A stretch of DNA of 5,759 bases from Fusobacterium sp. Its GTDB lineage: Bacteria > Fusobacteriota > Fusobacteriia > Fusobacteriales > Fusobacteriaceae. A program made the translations under genes and the position numbers. Of the stretch, positions 5,158 to 5,759 are shown piece after piece; position 1 is the stretch's first letter; each line of letters begins with the position of its first letter. The stretch is taken from the NCBI GenBank assembly GCA_030527385.1, contig JAUNAY010000078.1, positions 1-5,759 of the forward strand, read 5' to 3'. Below the pieces are notes generated by a model that was given only the letters and a program-made list of their open reading frames with translations, was not told the DNA's origin and ran no database searches.

Positions 5158-5759
5158 ATGAAAAAATCTTTATTATTAGTTGGAGCATTTCTGACAGTTG
5201 CCACAATGGCACAAGCTAAAGAGATAGTTCCTGCACCAGTTGTAGTAGAAGAAACACCAGTAGAAGTAATAGAAAAAGAAGTTATTGTTTATAGAGACAG
5301 AGAACCAGAGGGATTTAAACCAAATGGATATGTTGATTTACAATATAGATATTATGGTGAGGCTGAAGAGCTTAATGCCAAAAATAATGGTGTAGCAAAC
5401 AATTATGGAAGAACTCAATTGTTGGGAAAAATAAATATGACAGAAAAACAAGCTTTAGAATATAGAGTAAGATCTTTTAATGATTGGAACTCTATTTCTA
5501 ATAAAAAAAATGAAGGAAAAGACGGAACACAGACAAGACTTAGATATTACTATGATCACGGAAACTTAGGAGATTCAAAAGTTGATTTTACTTCAAGAAT
5601 TGAATATAAAAAAGATACAGATGATATGCAAACATTAGGATATCAAGCTAGATTTAACGTAGCAGATTATTTATTTGATAATGATTATATAAAAACAACA
5701 AGCTTTACATTTGCACCAAAGTATAAATATAAATGGGCTTCAAATAGTTCTGATTATGA
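5158..5759 (+). CDS. fomA: FomA-like major outer-membrane porin, N-terminal part (runs off the window)
   Basis: Two hundred complete codons are present and the frame is still open at the edge. The ATG follows a well-placed AGGGGG. Residues 1-20 are a classic signal peptide: MKK, a hydrophobic core, and the signal-peptidase-I site A-Q-A before K21. A proline/glutamate/valine-rich segment (about 23-42) precedes VIVYRDRE (42-49) and PNGYVDLQYRYYGE (55-68). This layout matches remembered Fusobacterium FomA, a trimeric voltage-dependent general porin and adhesin. From about residue 57 the sequence alternates polar and hydrophobic/aromatic residues, as expected of outer-membrane beta strands. FomA proteins are usually about 370-390 residues, so roughly half is visible. 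Fusobacteria can carry several paralogues, so the family is more certain than the exact orthologue. Its two-hairpin leader suggests post-transcriptional control. Confidence 0.82.
   Translation, partial: MKKSLLLVGAFLTVATMAQAKEIVPAPVVVEETPVEVIEKEVIVYRDREPEGFKPNGYVDLQYRYYGEAEELNAKNNGVANNYGRTQLLGKINMTEKQALEYRVRSFNDWNSISNKKNEGKDGTQTRLRYYYDHGNLGDSKVDFTSRIEYKKDTDDMQTLGYQARFNVADYLFDNDYIKTTSFTFAPKYKYKWASNSSDY

Overview
This is a strongly AT-rich window with purine-rich Shine-Dalgarno sites. The closing gene encodes an outer-membrane protein whose N-terminus resembles FomA, the major porin of Fusobacterium (a basic signal peptide ending A-Q-A, then a VIVYRDRE...PNGxVDxQYR segment). The best reading is a chromosomal segment of a Fusobacterium species. 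The species cannot be fixed from sequence alone.

Layout from left to right: (1) a complete CatA-type O-acetyltransferase gene on the plus strand (104-754); (2) a bidirectional terminator hairpin (759-790) shared with the convergent gene that follows; (3) a complete biodegradative arginine decarboxylase gene, adiA-like, on the minus strand (801-3053); (4) a 177-bp divergent intergenic region with a perfect 9-bp dyad and strong ribosome binding sites on both sides; (5) a complete ArcD/AdiC-type APC-family amino-acid antiporter on the plus strand (3231-4679); (6) a degenerate hairpin resembling an IS200/IS605 right end just after its stop codon, then a very clear intrinsic terminator (4742-4780); (7) about 240 bp with no visible gene; (8) a structured leader with two hairpins (5022-5069 and 5080-5127); and (9) the first 200 codons of a FomA-like porin that runs off the right edge (5158 onward).

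The decarboxylase and the divergent antiporter form the functional core. Together they probably make an arginine-dependent acid-resistance and polyamine module. Arginine enters through the antiporter, cytoplasmic decarboxylation consumes a proton and releases CO2, and agmatine leaves by exchange. This is the logic of E. coli AdiA/AdiC, but here the genes diverge and no AdiY-type regulator is seen. The substrate of the antiporter is inferred from its neighbour and could instead be arginine/ornithine.

The most unusual non-coding signal is in the porin leader. A perfect 19-bp hairpin exposes a C-rich loop that can pair over six positions with the porin's own Shine-Dalgarno sequence across an A-rich linker. 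That is the layout of an H-type pseudoknot that could switch porin translation.
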